From the NCBI RefSeq assembly GCF_000002425.4, contig NC_037270.1, positions 10,030,494 through 10,094,493 of the forward strand: a stretch of 64,000 bases of DNA. The letters are read 5' to 3'. Each line of letters starts with the position of its first letter. Positions within the stretch are counted from its first letter, which is position 1. The notes under the pieces were generated by a model that saw only the letters and a list, made by a program, of their open reading frames with translations, searched no databases and had not been told where the DNA came from. This DNA comes from Physcomitrium patens. Lineage: Eukaryota; Streptophyta; Bryopsida; Funariales; Funariaceae. Of the stretch, positions 45,061 to 57,137 are shown in pieces. The translations under genes were made by a program, and so were the position numbers.

Positions 45061-46508
45061 GTTAGTATATGGAGGATAAAACTATCACAACATTTTCATT
45101 GTTGTGGTCAGAACTAATCTTGGTTTTAGAGAAAAAATTAGTTATGTTTGCATCATCATTCACTTAACTAGAATATACTTATCTTCTTCGCCTTTGTACA
45201 ATAACTAAATGATAAATCTCTTCTTTAACAGTAGCGATGCCTTATTGTCATAGAAGCAAATTTTTAAAATAGAAAGATATGTTATTAAAAGAATAAGATT
45301 TGTTGGACACTCTGACTAAGTAGCATCCACTTGAAGCCCGTTTGACTCCCTCATGCCGCATGTCGAACTACCGGTCAGCCTCAGAATTTGAAGTTCGCGT
45401 TTGAAAATAAAAATGACTCATGAGCCAAGAAAATGATGGGATTAAGTAAAAGAATCGATCAAAACAATTGGATAAATGCTGAACAGTTATGAAAGATTCG
45501 GACATCTCACAGATGTTTGTTACGTCTGGACTCAGAATGAATTAACACATCGACAAATAGCTCCTCCATACATCAATAAGGAACTGATTATTAGATCCAC
45601 CTGCTGGCATGTAATAGCTTTCCAACATGAGAATCTAATCAGTAATACCCTCTACATCTTCTCTCACATCTAAAGCACTAACAAGGATCAAGAATGCTTT
45701 CTACATTGTAAATCAAACAAGTAACAGAAATGTTCTGGAAGTAGACTCATTGGTGTGCCGATTCAGTCAGAAATCAAAGTGTAAGTGTTACAAAACCAAA
45801 AACCAAACAAAAATACAAAACACAAGGAAAGAAAGGGAAAAGAAACATGTTTACATTGTGTGAGTATCAGTAGACTTTATTGAGGTAAGAACGCTGGGCG
45901 ATCCAGCAGATACATTGCAGGTACATGTCAAGAGGAACAGAAAGTGAGTAATTAGCCAAAAAAAATATTATCATACAGGCTGAAGTACTGTAGAACATAT
46001 TACACGCGATTCTGGAATCATCCAAATCGTTTAGTTTTTTTCTGGTTTTCCTCTTTTTTTTCTTTTTGTATGCTAATCCTGGTTAAGAGCAACTCATTCC
46101 CCAACTCCCCTCAAAATAGTATAATGTCAAACAAGTAGCTTCCTCTCACTGCAGCCTACCCAGGGTATTCAGCATCATAATTCCTTCTAAACTGGTTCTT
46201 CAAGGAAATTGGGTGATCTGAGAACCCTTAAGAGAGGGCAACAGCTCAAAAATATCGATTCCGACAAACTGTGCTGGTTCCAAGATCACGCAATGTCCAA
46301 GGAGAACAACCTACGGCGTCAATAGCAAACTATCCTCTAAACTCCACGAATCACCTTTCTTTCCCCACTACCGCAATGCGCTGTATTCACAGAAAATCTC
46401 CCTTCCTCAAGCTTGGGCGTGGGAGTGACAGGGTAAATGACCTCCAAGTTACAATACAAGGTTTCTGTGGGTTATTAGTGCCGAGAAAGACCTTCTCGGC
46501 CTTAACAA
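45061..46508. other. Spacer and poly(A) polymerase 3' region
   Basis: No gene recognised. The right end, next to the minus-strand stop at 46509, should hold the 3' UTR of the poly(A) polymerase gene. Confidence 0.45.
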
Positions 46509-48170
46509 TCAACTCTCAGACCTGAGCTCAACCCTAACCCTTTTTCCAAGCACACCAAGACTTTCTGCACCCCTCTTAGTGCCAGGAATTGGCAGCTCAG
46601 GCTCTTCACTTGGTGGGGTCACCACGGACCTTGTGCTCGCTTCTGGAGACTGAGATGTGGGTACATTGTCCGGATTAGTTCCAGGTTTATGGATCGTAGG
46701 CCTGGGAGGCCGTACTGGACGGATCCCATTAGGAAATACATAGGTTGGTATCTGCTTCGGCCGCACATGCGATACATGGATTTTCATTGTCGGCTTCCAC
46801 AACAAATACTGGTTTACTGAATGTTTGAACTCAGCTATCGTGTGACACATGTCGAACGGAGTTGAACTTGGTGGAGCACCCTGCTTACGTTGCAAAGCCA
46901 CAAAGAAAGAACAAACCTGAACTCTCTTACTTGTATCATGGAAAGCACTGGGATGTGGATGACACTGAAGCGCGCCAAATGTGTCTTTCTCCACCTTCAG
47001 AATAAGCTGTCTGAGCCGCGACTCTACCCAACCCTTCCAGATTCTAAGGTCTTCCTCGTCACCTGCACTGATGTCGATTTGTAGGTAGTTTTTGTAACTC
47101 TCAAAGAAGGGGTATGGTTCAAACAACTTACTCCAATCTGCCACTTTTGAATCCAAAGAATCACAAATACTATCCCCGCGCTTAAACTCCTCTGTCATAA
47201 CGCGCAAGGTGCTATTGGAGACATTGAAACTTGAATTCTGGCAGGGATACGTGGGGGTTATGATTGGCATCAAGTGTGACCTGTCTCTGGGATTCCTGCG
47301 AGGATCCCAAACGGGAAGCCCGAGAGGACCCTCCTCGATTGCACAGAGCATCACTGGGTTTGGCCAGCGCCACTGCTTGTACACCCGAAAGAACCTCGAC
47401 AACAGCACGCTCGGCACGGCGTTAGGGTAAAGTTGGCAAATGCGAGCCACAAGCAAAGCCCAGTTAACACCTCCCAGAAACCCGATGACATTGGAATAAA
47501 CCCCTCGCCTCTTGGCCCACAGCTTCACATACCTCAGAGTAGTCCGAAAGTGCTCCATGTTAGGCACGAGGCGCAGAATGCGATCCGTAACCCGGCACCC
47601 ATTCAAACTCCGCACGCTCTGCTCGTCCACGTTTTGCAAGATGGTATCTTGCAGAATGTCTAATTCCTCAGGGATGACCCACAAAGGCAGGCGCGCGTAC
47701 AATAGATCAATAGGGATCCCGTTGAACTCAAAACTCATGACAGGCACATGAGCGTCCGGCACCGTGTGCAGCTCCGTGACCCCTTCGGTTTTCTGCAACA
47801 AATCATGCAATTCCACGAAAAAATCCTCCTCCCGCGTCACATAGCAAGGACCTACACACAGCGTATCGATGTCCGCCCCAGGCCCGTGCACGCCGAGCCG
47901 GTAGGACCCAAAAGTGAAAATCTTACACCGCGCTTCCCTCACGTACTCATCGTTCAGCCCCTTCTTCCGGCTCATCGACTTCACCCACACATTCACGAGC
48001 TCATCCAACCGCCCCAGAACCTCCTCTCGCCGAACTTCCTCTTCTCGGCTACCCTGCAGCGCCAGCCCCTTCACACATTCCTCCAATTGTTTCGTGTTCA
48101 CGTAGTCAACCTCCGTTGGGTCGGCCGTCGAGATCGGCTCCGTCACTCCCAAATACCGACTCCCTTCCAT
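46509..48170 (-). CDS. PAPS-like: Nuclear poly(A) polymerase, single-exon gene, 553 residues
   Basis: Template-independent adenylyltransferase that adds poly(A) tails to pre-mRNA after cleavage. The frame stays open upstream to 48290, but the first ATG is at 48170, followed by MEGSRYLGVTEPISTADPTE as in plant and animal PAPs. The nucleotidyltransferase core shows FGSYRLGVHGPGADIDTLCV (GS at 88-89, catalytic Asp at 100 and 102) and PIDLLYARL (third Asp at 155). The central domain follows (RVTDRILRLVPNMEHFRTTL, RYVKLWAKRRGVYSNVIGFL), then the RNA-binding domain (WVESRLRQLILKVE). The C-terminal tail is short (about 60 residues, Pro/Ser-rich, ending with a basic GKRVRV), unlike the long regulatory tail of canonical nuclear PAPs and nearer to the short plant PAPS3 form. 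No intron interrupts the coding region. Confidence 0.92.
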   Translation of the reverse strand: MEGSRYLGVTEPISTADPTEVDYVNTKQLEECVKGLALQGSREEEVRREEVLGRLDELVNVWVKSMSRKKGLNDEYVREARCKIFTFGSYRLGVHGPGADIDTLCVGPCYVTREEDFFVELHDLLQKTEGVTELHTVPDAHVPVMSFEFNGIPIDLLYARLPLWVIPEELDILQDTILQNVDEQSVRSLNGCRVTDRILRLVPNMEHFRTTLRYVKLWAKRRGVYSNVIGFLGGVNWALLVARICQLYPNAVPSVLLSRFFRVYKQWRWPNPVMLCAIEEGPLGLPVWDPRRNPRDRSHLMPIITPTYPCQNSSFNVSNSTLRVMTEEFKRGDSICDSLDSKVADWSKLFEPYPFFESYKNYLQIDISAGDEEDLRIWKGWVESRLRQLILKVEKDTFGALQCHPHPSAFHDTSKRVQVCSFFVALQRKQGAPPSSTPFDMCHTIAEFKHSVNQYLLWKPTMKIHVSHVRPKQIPTYVFPNGIRPVRPPRPTIHKPGTNPDNVPTSQSPEASTRSVVTPPSEEPELPIPGTKRGAESLGVLGKRVRVELRSES

Positions 48171-48840
48171 CGCCTCCCACTCGCATGCAACCACCAACCC
48201 TTCCCCGTCGTCTCTAACCCTAGCCACTCGAATCTCCCCTCCCAAAACCCCCCTCCTCCTCCTCCTCCTCCCCCTCCTCCACTCTTTCAAGCTCCGCCTC
48301 GGAAATGGCGAAGAGCAGAATACAATAAAATGAAAATAACAAACAGCACTCTCAAACCCTAATCTTCCCGCCCAAACCCCGACTCCTCCTCGTCCTCACC
48401 CACGCACGTTCGTCCTCACCGCCACCAGCGCATGTCGCTCGCTCTCACGCACAAGACACAGTGCGTCGCAACTACAACAACCCAGCAAGCCTCGATGGCT
48501 GGCGGGCTCCGAGTGAAGATGAGCGACGGGTGAGCGCTGCTACCGAGGAACGACTCAGCCTTCTAAACTCGCATCGAGGTCGAAAACATCCAAAGCATGC
48601 GCAAGCTCGCAAGCTTGCAATCTGCTATCCTGTTCTAATCCCTCCCTCCCTTTCTCTCCTCCCTTCCTTCCTTCCCTTCTTCCCTTGTCTCCGTCCCTGC
48701 CAGCCCGCGTCGCGGACGACGCCCCGTCCCTCCTGCTCTATCCCCCGTCTCTCTCTCTCTCTCTCTCTCTCTCTTTCGCTCTCTCGGTGTGTTCCCGCAA
48801 GCGCAGACTTTCTACTAGGCGGGAGCTTTAGTGGCAAATG
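48171..48840 (-). promoter_or_regulatory. 5' region of the poly(A) polymerase gene
   Basis: GC-rich with a CCT/CTC-rich run (48250-48280) and a (CT)n run at 48750-48775. On the minus strand these are GA-rich repeats of the sort found in plant 5' leaders and promoters. Reading frames through the CT run on either strand are low-complexity and not supported. Confidence 0.45.
48750..48775. repeat. (CT)n microsatellite
   Basis: About 12 uninterrupted CT units. A second, shorter CT run lies at 49022-49041. Confidence 0.9.
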
Positions 48841-49380
48841 CAATTATTAGGTTATAATGGGGATATGAGAAATGCAGAAAATGGGGGGGGGGGGGGGGGA
48901 ACAGGAACAACGACCCAGTGCCAGATTGCGACCCACTTGCAGCTCCCAAGCTCCCAATTGGTTCCACGTCCCGTGTTTCACCACCCTCTTTCTTGTCTGG
49001 TCTTGGCCCCTCTTCCACACACACTCTCTCTCTCTCTCTCACCCTTTCCTCTTTTCTCCTTAAACTTCGATAGTTCCTCCCTCTCCTTTCGTTTTGCTAG
49101 CTTCTCTGGTCCTTCGGAGGAGGAGGAGGAGAACGATGAGGACGAGGAGGATCCCTTGCTCGTTTGCTCGGTGGGCACGTGGGTGGGTCGGGCCCTCTGG
49201 CCCTCTGCCTGTTGTTCCTCGCTTCCTTGCTTCATCCCTCTTAGCGAAGGTTCCGGGAAGAGGATTTGTTGTCTACCGTATAGGATGAGGCCACGTGTCC
49301 CTCTATGGGTTTTAGAATTCTTCTCTTCCTTCTTTGACTTGTGCATTTTCATGGTGTAACTTCTCCTTTCACATCCCTTT
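48841..49380. other. GC-rich sequence with acidic/Ser-rich frames, no gene assigned
   Basis: It contains the G run, a CT run and a GAGGAGGAG-rich stretch at 49116-49150. Frames on both strands cover it, all low-complexity. It may be the divergent promoter or first exon of another transcript. Confidence 0.35.
48883..48899 (+). repeat. Run of 17 G
   Basis: An uninterrupted G homopolymer, unusual in this AT-rich genome. It can form a G-quadruplex and is prone to length error in assembly. Confidence 0.9.
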
Positions 49381-52273
49381 TTTTCGTTGTTGGTTTCCTC
49401 TGAAATGAAAAAATTCACATCTTTCAAGATGAATTAAAATTATATTGATATTATTCAAAAAAAAATTGATATTAATTTAAATATACATTACAAAAATTTT
49501 TATGTTTGCTTTAATGAACCTAAATATTCAGTAAATATTTTGAAGTTACAAAGCACAATACCATATAAATTATTGATATGGTACTCAATAAGAAGAAAAA
49601 AGTGTAACATCAATTAAGCCAATGCATTTGCAAATCGTTAATAATTTAAGATACTTCTATAAATTATGTAAATAGGATGACTTCTTTGCTAAAAATTTGA
49701 TAGACTTTTTACATACAAGCTGATTGATGTATTGTATTTTGTATCTATTGAAGACCTCACAACAATATATGTGATACCAATGTTGTTGTGTAAAATAACC
49801 ATATGAATATGAAATGATTCTTTAAGTAAGAAATTTGTACACATGAATTGATCAATGAATCACTTCACACTCAATTGCTCTGGTGCTTAGCATTGTAGAC
49901 ATCTCTCCAATCCTCGGCAAAAGGTTTTCCAATGTTCTCCCTTCCGAGTTTCATTGTAATTGGAATAACAATCATCGTAATTGGAATCACAAATTTCTCA
50001 ATAAATCTGTGATCAAATTGGCACAGAGTGTGGTAGGTTAAATCGCTGCTAATAAATCTGCATGTAGGTGTGAATCGCTCAGTCATTTCATCAAAACTAT
50101 TTAATCAAAGAAAGCATCGGCTTAACTGGGTCAGAGAGGAAAGTACCTCATTGATAAGCTGTGTCTCTGAGCATAAATCAGGACAATCTTCGGTAACCCA
50201 CATTAGCTTCCTGAGCCCAGCCTTTCCGTGCCGATGGTGATATAACAACAATAGCTGAAGAAGGGGCCTACATGTAGCATAATGTTGTCCACATGGAGTT
50301 TAGCTGAAAGCACAGCTTCCAGCTGTTCCAGTGCAATCACTTAGTAACAAAATGTGCAAAATTGCAGCTAGAAGAACAACAATGAGAAACTGTGAAGTTA
50401 ATTATGAGTAGTGGAAATTGCAGCTGTGGTTTCCTTCCCAAGTGATACACACCTCTCAATGTTTGCAATTTCACAATATTCCTCTTACAATCAATGATCT
50501 TTACACATCCGTCGTCGTGACAGCGCTGCACTTCTCCCGTGCAAAACCACGCCATCCCCTAATCATCCAACATGCTCACAATCATTCGGACAGAAGGTTT
50601 AGCACTGTCAGGTGGGTGTTCGTAAATACGTCGTCCCATCGACCACATACAGAAATGCGACATCCTGAGTCAAGATACGGAGGAATATTAGTTGTTGCAG
50701 TGGCCTTCAGTGTCGGATATATATCAGCGACTTATCGAGATCCTGAATAAGTGGATTTCCAATGCATCAACGCACGTACAGGGCATGAATCCTTGTTGAC
50801 ATGTACTTGTAACCACTCTCGCCCCAGTTGTCCAGCTACTACGAAACCAATTGAGGGTTTGTGAGCAAAATGTGCGTAGGATATGTGGAACTGACCAAGT
50901 TTTGCATAAACTGCACAATAGAAGGTGTAGATCAGGAAACCCTAAATGCTTGACAAATCTCAAATGATAGTTTATAGCACTGAAGATCTACACCTTGGCA
51001 TGGCATATTGCAACAGGGATTGTCGACATAAGATGTATTTGATATGAAGACTTATAAGAACACGAAGTGCAGACTTGGAAGTGAACAAGAATGTTGTACA
51101 CCCGGCAGATATTCATGAATCTTTGAATGTCTCGTGGAAGCGAAGAACTGCCGAAGAGACACCAACGCCACTGTGAAAAACTAACAGCAACTAACTATTA
51201 ATGTGGCCCCATAACTTTTGTTCCATTTGCAGTTGAGTATCAAGACACACAATACAAACCACTGTTTCGCACTGTCTATAATATGATCCGAAGCTACTGG
51301 AACTACGGTCGTTAGCATAGGACTATAGTTGAGTCGCATTTCCTTTGGTGTCATGTTTGATCTTGCTCAAGGCAGCTGTCAATGTCAAGGGAAACCATAT
51401 TTGTTATCAGCTCCTGCTACAAAAAGCACCGACTGTGCATTTGTCAGATCAAGTATTTAAAATCGGTTGATTTTATAAAGAGTAAATTAGGATTTGACAA
51501 ACTGTCTGAGGGTAGGCGCTTCAGCGGGTGAAGGCAACGTTCGGTGTCTCTGAGCTCTTTTGAAGTACTCACCCAGGTTGGGCCATGCTTTGTTTCTTCT
51601 GGATGCTTGGCAGCAGGAGTGGATTTATAAGTGCAAGGTTTCTGCAGTTGATGTTGGTAGCCTGTTGGTCCAGTGTTATAGTAGCAGTTTGGAGAATTTG
51701 GATTAATCCAGTCTGGGCCTTTTTGGGTATGACCTTCATCAATGCAAGAAAACAAGAGTTCGTTCGGTTTCGACTTCCATGGTGTGCTCTCTAGGGTTTA
51801 GTTTGCATTGTGCTTGTTCTTTTTTATGTGCCTGTTTCTAGTATTTAAAGTGCTGTGTTTTGATTGATGATGTGAGTGCATGAGCAAAAGACACATGCTC
51901 AGTATTGCAGGCACATGAATCTGGTATGGTGTCCTATCTCGTCTCCCCAGGCGATCTGAAGAAGTTCAAATAGACCACACACCCATTGCAAGCTATATAT
52001 TGTCGACACTCATGTTTGATGAAGAATCCAAAATATTAATATTGTCGATCGGGGGATGAATATCATCCACAGTAAATACATTCCACATTAATGGCAGTAT
52101 CATACTTTTTTCACAATATTGCAATGCAAGGCCTCATTCTCAAACACGAGACATACTGTTGGAATGTATGCTCAAATTCCTGCACAAGTCGGAAAAAAAA
52201 TTACTTTACTGATGTTTGCACTAATGCACACTGCAACATCAGAATGAAAGAAAAAAGTATAAAACATGTATAC

Positions 52274-52312
<39 letters not shown>

Positions 52313-55000
52313 ACACACATGGTGTCTACTGCGGTTTTGTTTATGCATATTCAGTTGTTAAGAAATATCAAAACAGGCTGTTGAGGAGTCTTGTTACCTT
52401 CATTGATGAAAACAGTAGGACAAGTTGCCTCCAACGATACAAACTTGTTGATGTTTGATATGTGTAATATTATCTTCTTTGCTCAAAACTGATTCTCTAG
52501 AACAAACAACTAGTGAAAAACCTGTACCCAACAAACCAACCAGCCTCTAATCAATATGAAAACAATCTGTATTCAACAGAAAACTAACTTGTAAAAGCCA
52601 GCTTGTGATCAACATGAAAACAACAGGTACTCAATTGAAAACTAGCATATACTCAATCTTTGTCCAAAATGGCTGATCGCAGTTTCCGCAACAGCTAAGC
52701 TCATGTATTAATGAGATTATTTTACCCCCTCAGCTCTGGTCAGGTTAGGATTGTGAAACAATGAAATGTAACCAACTTGAAGATCATTTAACACATGTTG
52801 TCGCGCGTACACTACCTTGCTATGGAATGCGCAGCAACCTTCACCGAGGTGCCGCGGATTTTATGTCGAAACTAGTTCAGACTGAAAGATCGGTGGTTGA
52901 TCCGTTTAATTATCCAACTATGCGACTTACCAAACAAGTAATAAAACCACGGTTGATAGTATCCCCAGTTCACGTGGTACCACCAGTTCACGGCACTACA
53001 ATGGATATTGCATGATTCCAGATCAAACGCAAGGAAAAATATAAGCAATATTCATCTTCTACGGTGGATCGCATCAGAAACCGTTGGTGGGATATTATTT
53101 ACACTTCCATCCACTGCACTAATTGGTTCATGTGCGTTTTCACCAAAGCCTATTCTCTGCATTTTCTCGTACTTTGACACCGACAATTGTCCCGACTCCC
53201 CATCGAGACTTCCACTGTCCCGACTCCCAATTTAGCCACCCAATCCCGACTTTCACAATCCGCGACACAGTCCAAAATTCCAAAGTGCCAGCTCCCATAG
53301 TCCCGACTCCCAGTCCCGACTTTCACAGCCCCATTCTCGACTCCCACGGACCCACCTCCCAGTCCTGCAGAAACTCTCCCTCCCTCTTACCCGGTGCAAC
53401 TTCCAGTCCCGTCGCCAATCCCTGTCCCGCCGCGTATCCCCGTCCTAGATTTTTCGAATTTCATCTTTGACTTCATTGAGGATACCCCTCTCCCTTGTGC
53501 ACTCCCTGTCCCTGTCTCCCTCCCATTCCGAGGTTCTCCGATCTCCTCAATTAAGATACCGGCATTCTGAATGATCTTTGCCCAAGTGTGAAGCACAACA
53601 ACTCCCATCTCCATGGAATACTGACGAACCCCCTTGCAGTATACAAGATACAGAGCATAAATTTCAGATGATAGCGAAGCTCTCGTACAGAATGGAAGAA
53701 GAGATGTATTGGATGCTCTCGCATACAAACACTGGCCGATCGAACATCTGTAAGCGATTTGTCCAGCACTCATTTGTAAACCTGAAACAACATAACATAA
53801 TCACTCCGATAATACTCAGAAGATACAATTGGACCAAATCGAGCTGCGGAAGATAATCACCCGAATAAATAAACTTAGTGTAGAAGCCCAATCACCCAAC
53901 AAAGTCCCATCTGCCATGAAATAGGAACATAGAGTCCAGGAGAAGAAAAGATCTACCAAGCAACACCAAGACAAAGGAACTGCTTAAGTCTCGTTGAAGT
54001 CTATACAATGCAACAGCACAGAAATCTTTTTTGGGCGCTTGCAAAAATAATGTGCACAAACCACAGCTACGGGCATGTTCGCTGACCACATACAAAGAGA
54101 CTGGTTCAAGATTCTAAGTACCTTCTGACAATAAGTTTGCAAACGATCTTTTAGCTTGCTCTGTTGTTCGTCCTTAGGTAGGTCACGAAAGTATCTAGAA
54201 GCACCTCCCTTGGTAGTGGGTGGAAATTATTCAGATCCAATTTGGTCCTCGAGATGCCTGTACTCACTGAAGAGAATTATCATAAACACAGTATTATTTA
54301 GAATATACTTTCCGCAAAAATGCATGTCCAGCTTGAACGATTCTCCATGCAATTAAAGAGCACATTAAAACTCACAACATAATGACCAGCTGGTGGGATA
54401 ACATCCTATGCAAAACGTTCAAACCTAGGTTCGAAATCATGGACACGAAGTTACATGTACAAACTCAAAAGAAGAAGGGATCTCAAGTCTACCTAGATGG
54501 GTACGGACCTCCGTTTACCTGTGTACGTTTGACCTCTCCAGACTCATTCCAATTCTTTCCTGGGCGGTTGAAGTCGCATGCTGTCGAGATCTCATCTGTG
54601 ACAACAGACGGCGGCTGCAACCAATGTTTCTTTCAAGTGAAGTTCATCACTGAATTGGATTCGCAAGTTTAGTATTGTGGCATATTGCAGCTACGTCCAG
54701 GTGACAAATCAGAAGACTCATCCCTGACGGCAGTATAGCGAGGATACCTAAGTTGGTGATCTAACTAACTAACTAAATAAATAATAGAGGGAGAAAGTCG
54801 TCGATCAGAATCACAAGTCTGTCTATGCTTGTTTGTATAGCAGAATCAGACCAACCAGGGAAGGACCAATATAGATGTTGCACTATGAAACTACGAACGC
54901 TGCAGTTGGTTACTTGCACCGACACAAATTGAAACATATGAACCTCCTTTTCATATGATTTGAGGCCACAATTATTTCCTTCTTGTACAATTGATCTTTT
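49381..55000. other. 5.6 kb of mixed composition without recognisable genes
   Basis: Composition rises and falls along this stretch. Short frames (for example 50418-50750 plus, 51444-51755 minus, 52761-53015 plus, 54382-54672 plus) do not resemble families I know, and I could not join them by splice sites. A TA microsatellite lies at 52278-52308 and a C-rich degenerate repeat at 53180-53450. Long non-coding transcripts or decayed genes are possible. Confidence 0.4.
53180..53450 (+). repeat. Degenerate C-rich repeat based on TCCCGACTCCC and TCCCGACTTTCACA
   Basis: The word CCCGACT occurs five times, alternately followed by CCCA or TTCACA, with related words (CTCGACTCCCA, CAGTCCTG) between them. 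One strand is nearly free of G. All frames through it are Pro/Ser/Arg-rich. Confidence 0.6.
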
Positions 55001-55001
55001 A

Positions 55002-55394
55002 TTAGCTTTGCGACACTACAATCTTTATGTGCTTTGACGCATTTTTTAAAGATATAAAATCTGTTCCACACGAATAGACACCTAAACAATCGTCATCGTT
55101 CTCCATGTGCGTCATTATACTCAAAAACACTAACAAGCTGAATCTCTTGAACCTATTTCTACAATTATAGATGAGAATTCTTTTCCAAACATACCAACAC
55201 ATTTCAACATCAGCGAAATCGCCAAGATCTTCCCATTCCGTCCTGACTGCTATTACATTGTTATTTATATTAAAATTACTAAATTTTTCTTGAGACTTTA
55301 TCCTAGAATCATAAAGGGACGCACCTCTGCTATCTAAAAGTAAACCCTTATAACTTTGATTTGCAAACACAAGAAAGTGTTGCTTCAATTCCAT
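55002..55394 (-). CDS. Unrecognised 130-codon reading frame
   Basis: ATG 55394 to stop 55002. It contains a Cys/Trp-containing stretch (DVEMCWYVWKRILIYNCRNR), a hydrophobic FSLLVFLSI segment and an Asp-rich MENDDDCLG. It is not low-complexity and is long for AT-rich DNA. No family recognised. It may belong with the two frames upstream (55496-56030) or be accidental. Confidence 0.3.
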   Translation of the reverse strand: MELKQHFLVFANQSYKGLLLDSRGASLYDSRIKSQEKFSNFNINNNVIAVRTEWEDLGDFADVEMCWYVWKRILIYNCRNRFKRFSLLVFLSIMTHMENDDDCLGVYSCGTDFISLKNASKHIKIVVSQS

Positions 55395-55495
55395 GCTTTT
55401 TAAGTCATCTGTTTTCTATTGGCAAGGGGAAAAAGAGGAGCGATTCCTTTTAAGGACACCAAGAAAACTCTTTCCATATCTTCCCAAGAAAAAAG

Positions 55496-55735
55496 TCAGT
55501 TATTATAAGATGTATTTAAAACAAGAATATTTGTACTTAAATTTAGAAATATCAATACAAAAATTAAAATAGATAATGGTAGAACAACATATATAATAAT
55601 AAGAAATCCTTTATTTTCCTTGGAGATTAATTTCTCAATGAGCAAAGAAAGCACTATGATAATCAAAGGAGTCAAAGCTATCAATTTGTTGAATGGAAGT
55701 ACAATTAATAAGAATTCAACTTATAATTAAATATT
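55496..55735 (-). CDS. Unrecognised small two-helix membrane protein frame
   Basis: The start is uncertain (a non-ATG codon near 55684 or upstream). The product has two strongly hydrophobic segments (LIALTPLIIIVLSLLIEKLI and GFLIIIYVVLPLSILIFVLI) separated by a charged loop KENK. Its open frame overlaps the end of the next upstream frame. Isoleucine-rich hydrophobic frames arise easily in AT-rich DNA, so the coding claim is weak. Confidence 0.25.
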
Positions 55736-56030
55736 CTTCTTCCTTCAATTCTTTCTTTAATATTTCTCTCAAAATAATAATAATGTCTTATTAACTTATT
55801 AGATTTTTCCACTACTATTAAAACAGAGCAATTAATTTTTTCTAAAAAAGAAAATAAATCAATTGCTCTAAAAACATTGTTTAAGTTGGAAATACAAAAC
55901 TCAAATTTATTGAACATTACTTTTGAATTCTCTAATTCAACACTCATTGCATATTCATGTTGAAAATCAATAGACAATCTTCTTTTGTATGATGGTTGGA
56001 TGAATGAAGCCTTCAAAATAGGTTCATCTA
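55705..56030 (-). CDS. Unrecognised AT-rich reading frame of about 105 codons
   Basis: No ATG at the 5' end; the frame opens after a TGA near 56040. The translation has a balanced amino-acid composition (DEPILKASFIQPSYKRRLSI, later EKINCSVLIVVEKSNKLIRH) and would make a plausible alpha/beta fold. Codon use is extremely AT-rich. The compact arrangement with the next frame resembles organellar, plasmid or bacterial DNA more than plant nuclear genes. No family recognised. Confidence 0.3.
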
Positions 56031-56039
56031 AACAAAAAC

Positions 56040-57132
56040 TTCATTATTTGTCATTCTAATCCTTTATCAAAGCCATAAGCATTTCCCTCATACATTTGAC
56101 TAAGTAAAGCCTCATGCTATTAATATCTTTTTATTTAAGATAATATTCTTCTAAATTATAAAACTTACATGAAATCTTTGATTTAATCGTTTTAAATAAA
56201 TATTCTTTTCTACTCAAATGGGAAGATAAAATAAGAACAAAGAAAATACTCAATTCATATCTTTCAAAATAAATTAAAGTTACATTGTTGTTAGAACTAT
56301 ATTAATATTTGCTATCCACATTCAAGACTATAATTTTTATTTTTTGGCATATGGAACCTCAATACTAAGAGAGTAGTTTAAAGCTATACATCAAAATTTT
56401 GAATAAAATATCAACACAATGCTGAATTAAAAATCAAAGCTTGTATGATTAAATCATAAGTAATACATAATGTAATAAATTTTTTATATGTATCAATTAT
56501 TAACATACATAAATTTAATGCTAAAATTTTATTTATTATAATTTAGAAATAGATCAATTACATTGGTTGTAGAAAAAATAATAGATTTTGTTATGTAATA
56601 GGTATAAACAACAGTGATAATATCGCATGAAAGGTGCAATTGAGTAGTTGAAAATGAAAAGACCAATAATCTAATTTGATTGATTTATGAATGAACTTTC
56701 TTAAGTTAATATAATTTTAGGTTTAATTAATTAAAAATTGCTTGTATTAATGTTTGTCAAAGTTTAATAAAATGACATTAATTTTAAAGATGAAGTTGAA
56801 CTTTAAATATGAATCAATGTAATATTGAGTATACATATTTATTTGATTTTGTTTTAATATTCAAAATATTTGTGTCAAACAGTATTTGAATGTGCATTAA
56901 ATGTATATTTTTTTCCTAAATATTAAGAAAAAATATCTATGTATACAAAAGATATATTCTTAATTTGAATATTAAGGGCATGTATTGTTGAATTTTATAT
57001 CCAAAAATACATTAAAGTCAATAATATATATTCAATATTGGTTGAAATCTGGAAAGATTAGTCTAAAATTTTGATGCAAAGTATCATGTAATATTTATTG
57101 TGCTTCCACTCTATGCAAATATATTTTAACAA
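56040..57132. other. AT-rich spacer
   Basis: No gene or repeat recognised up to the left target duplication of B3. Confidence 0.5.
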
Positions 57133-57137
57133 CATAG
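57133..57137. repeat. Target-site duplication of B3, left copy (CATAG)
   Basis: CATAG is repeated at 63471-63475. Confidence 0.95.

Noticed and set aside
48171-48290. Extending the poly(A) polymerase start upstream to 48290
   Set aside because: The frame is open but its first codon is TTG, and the extra 40 residues are an Arg-rich translation of a CCT repeat. The ATG at 48170 is followed by the conserved PAP N-terminus.
48461-48850. 129-codon plus-strand frame with a Leu-Ser repeat
   Set aside because: More than a third of it is translation of a CT microsatellite; no family resemblance or splice support.
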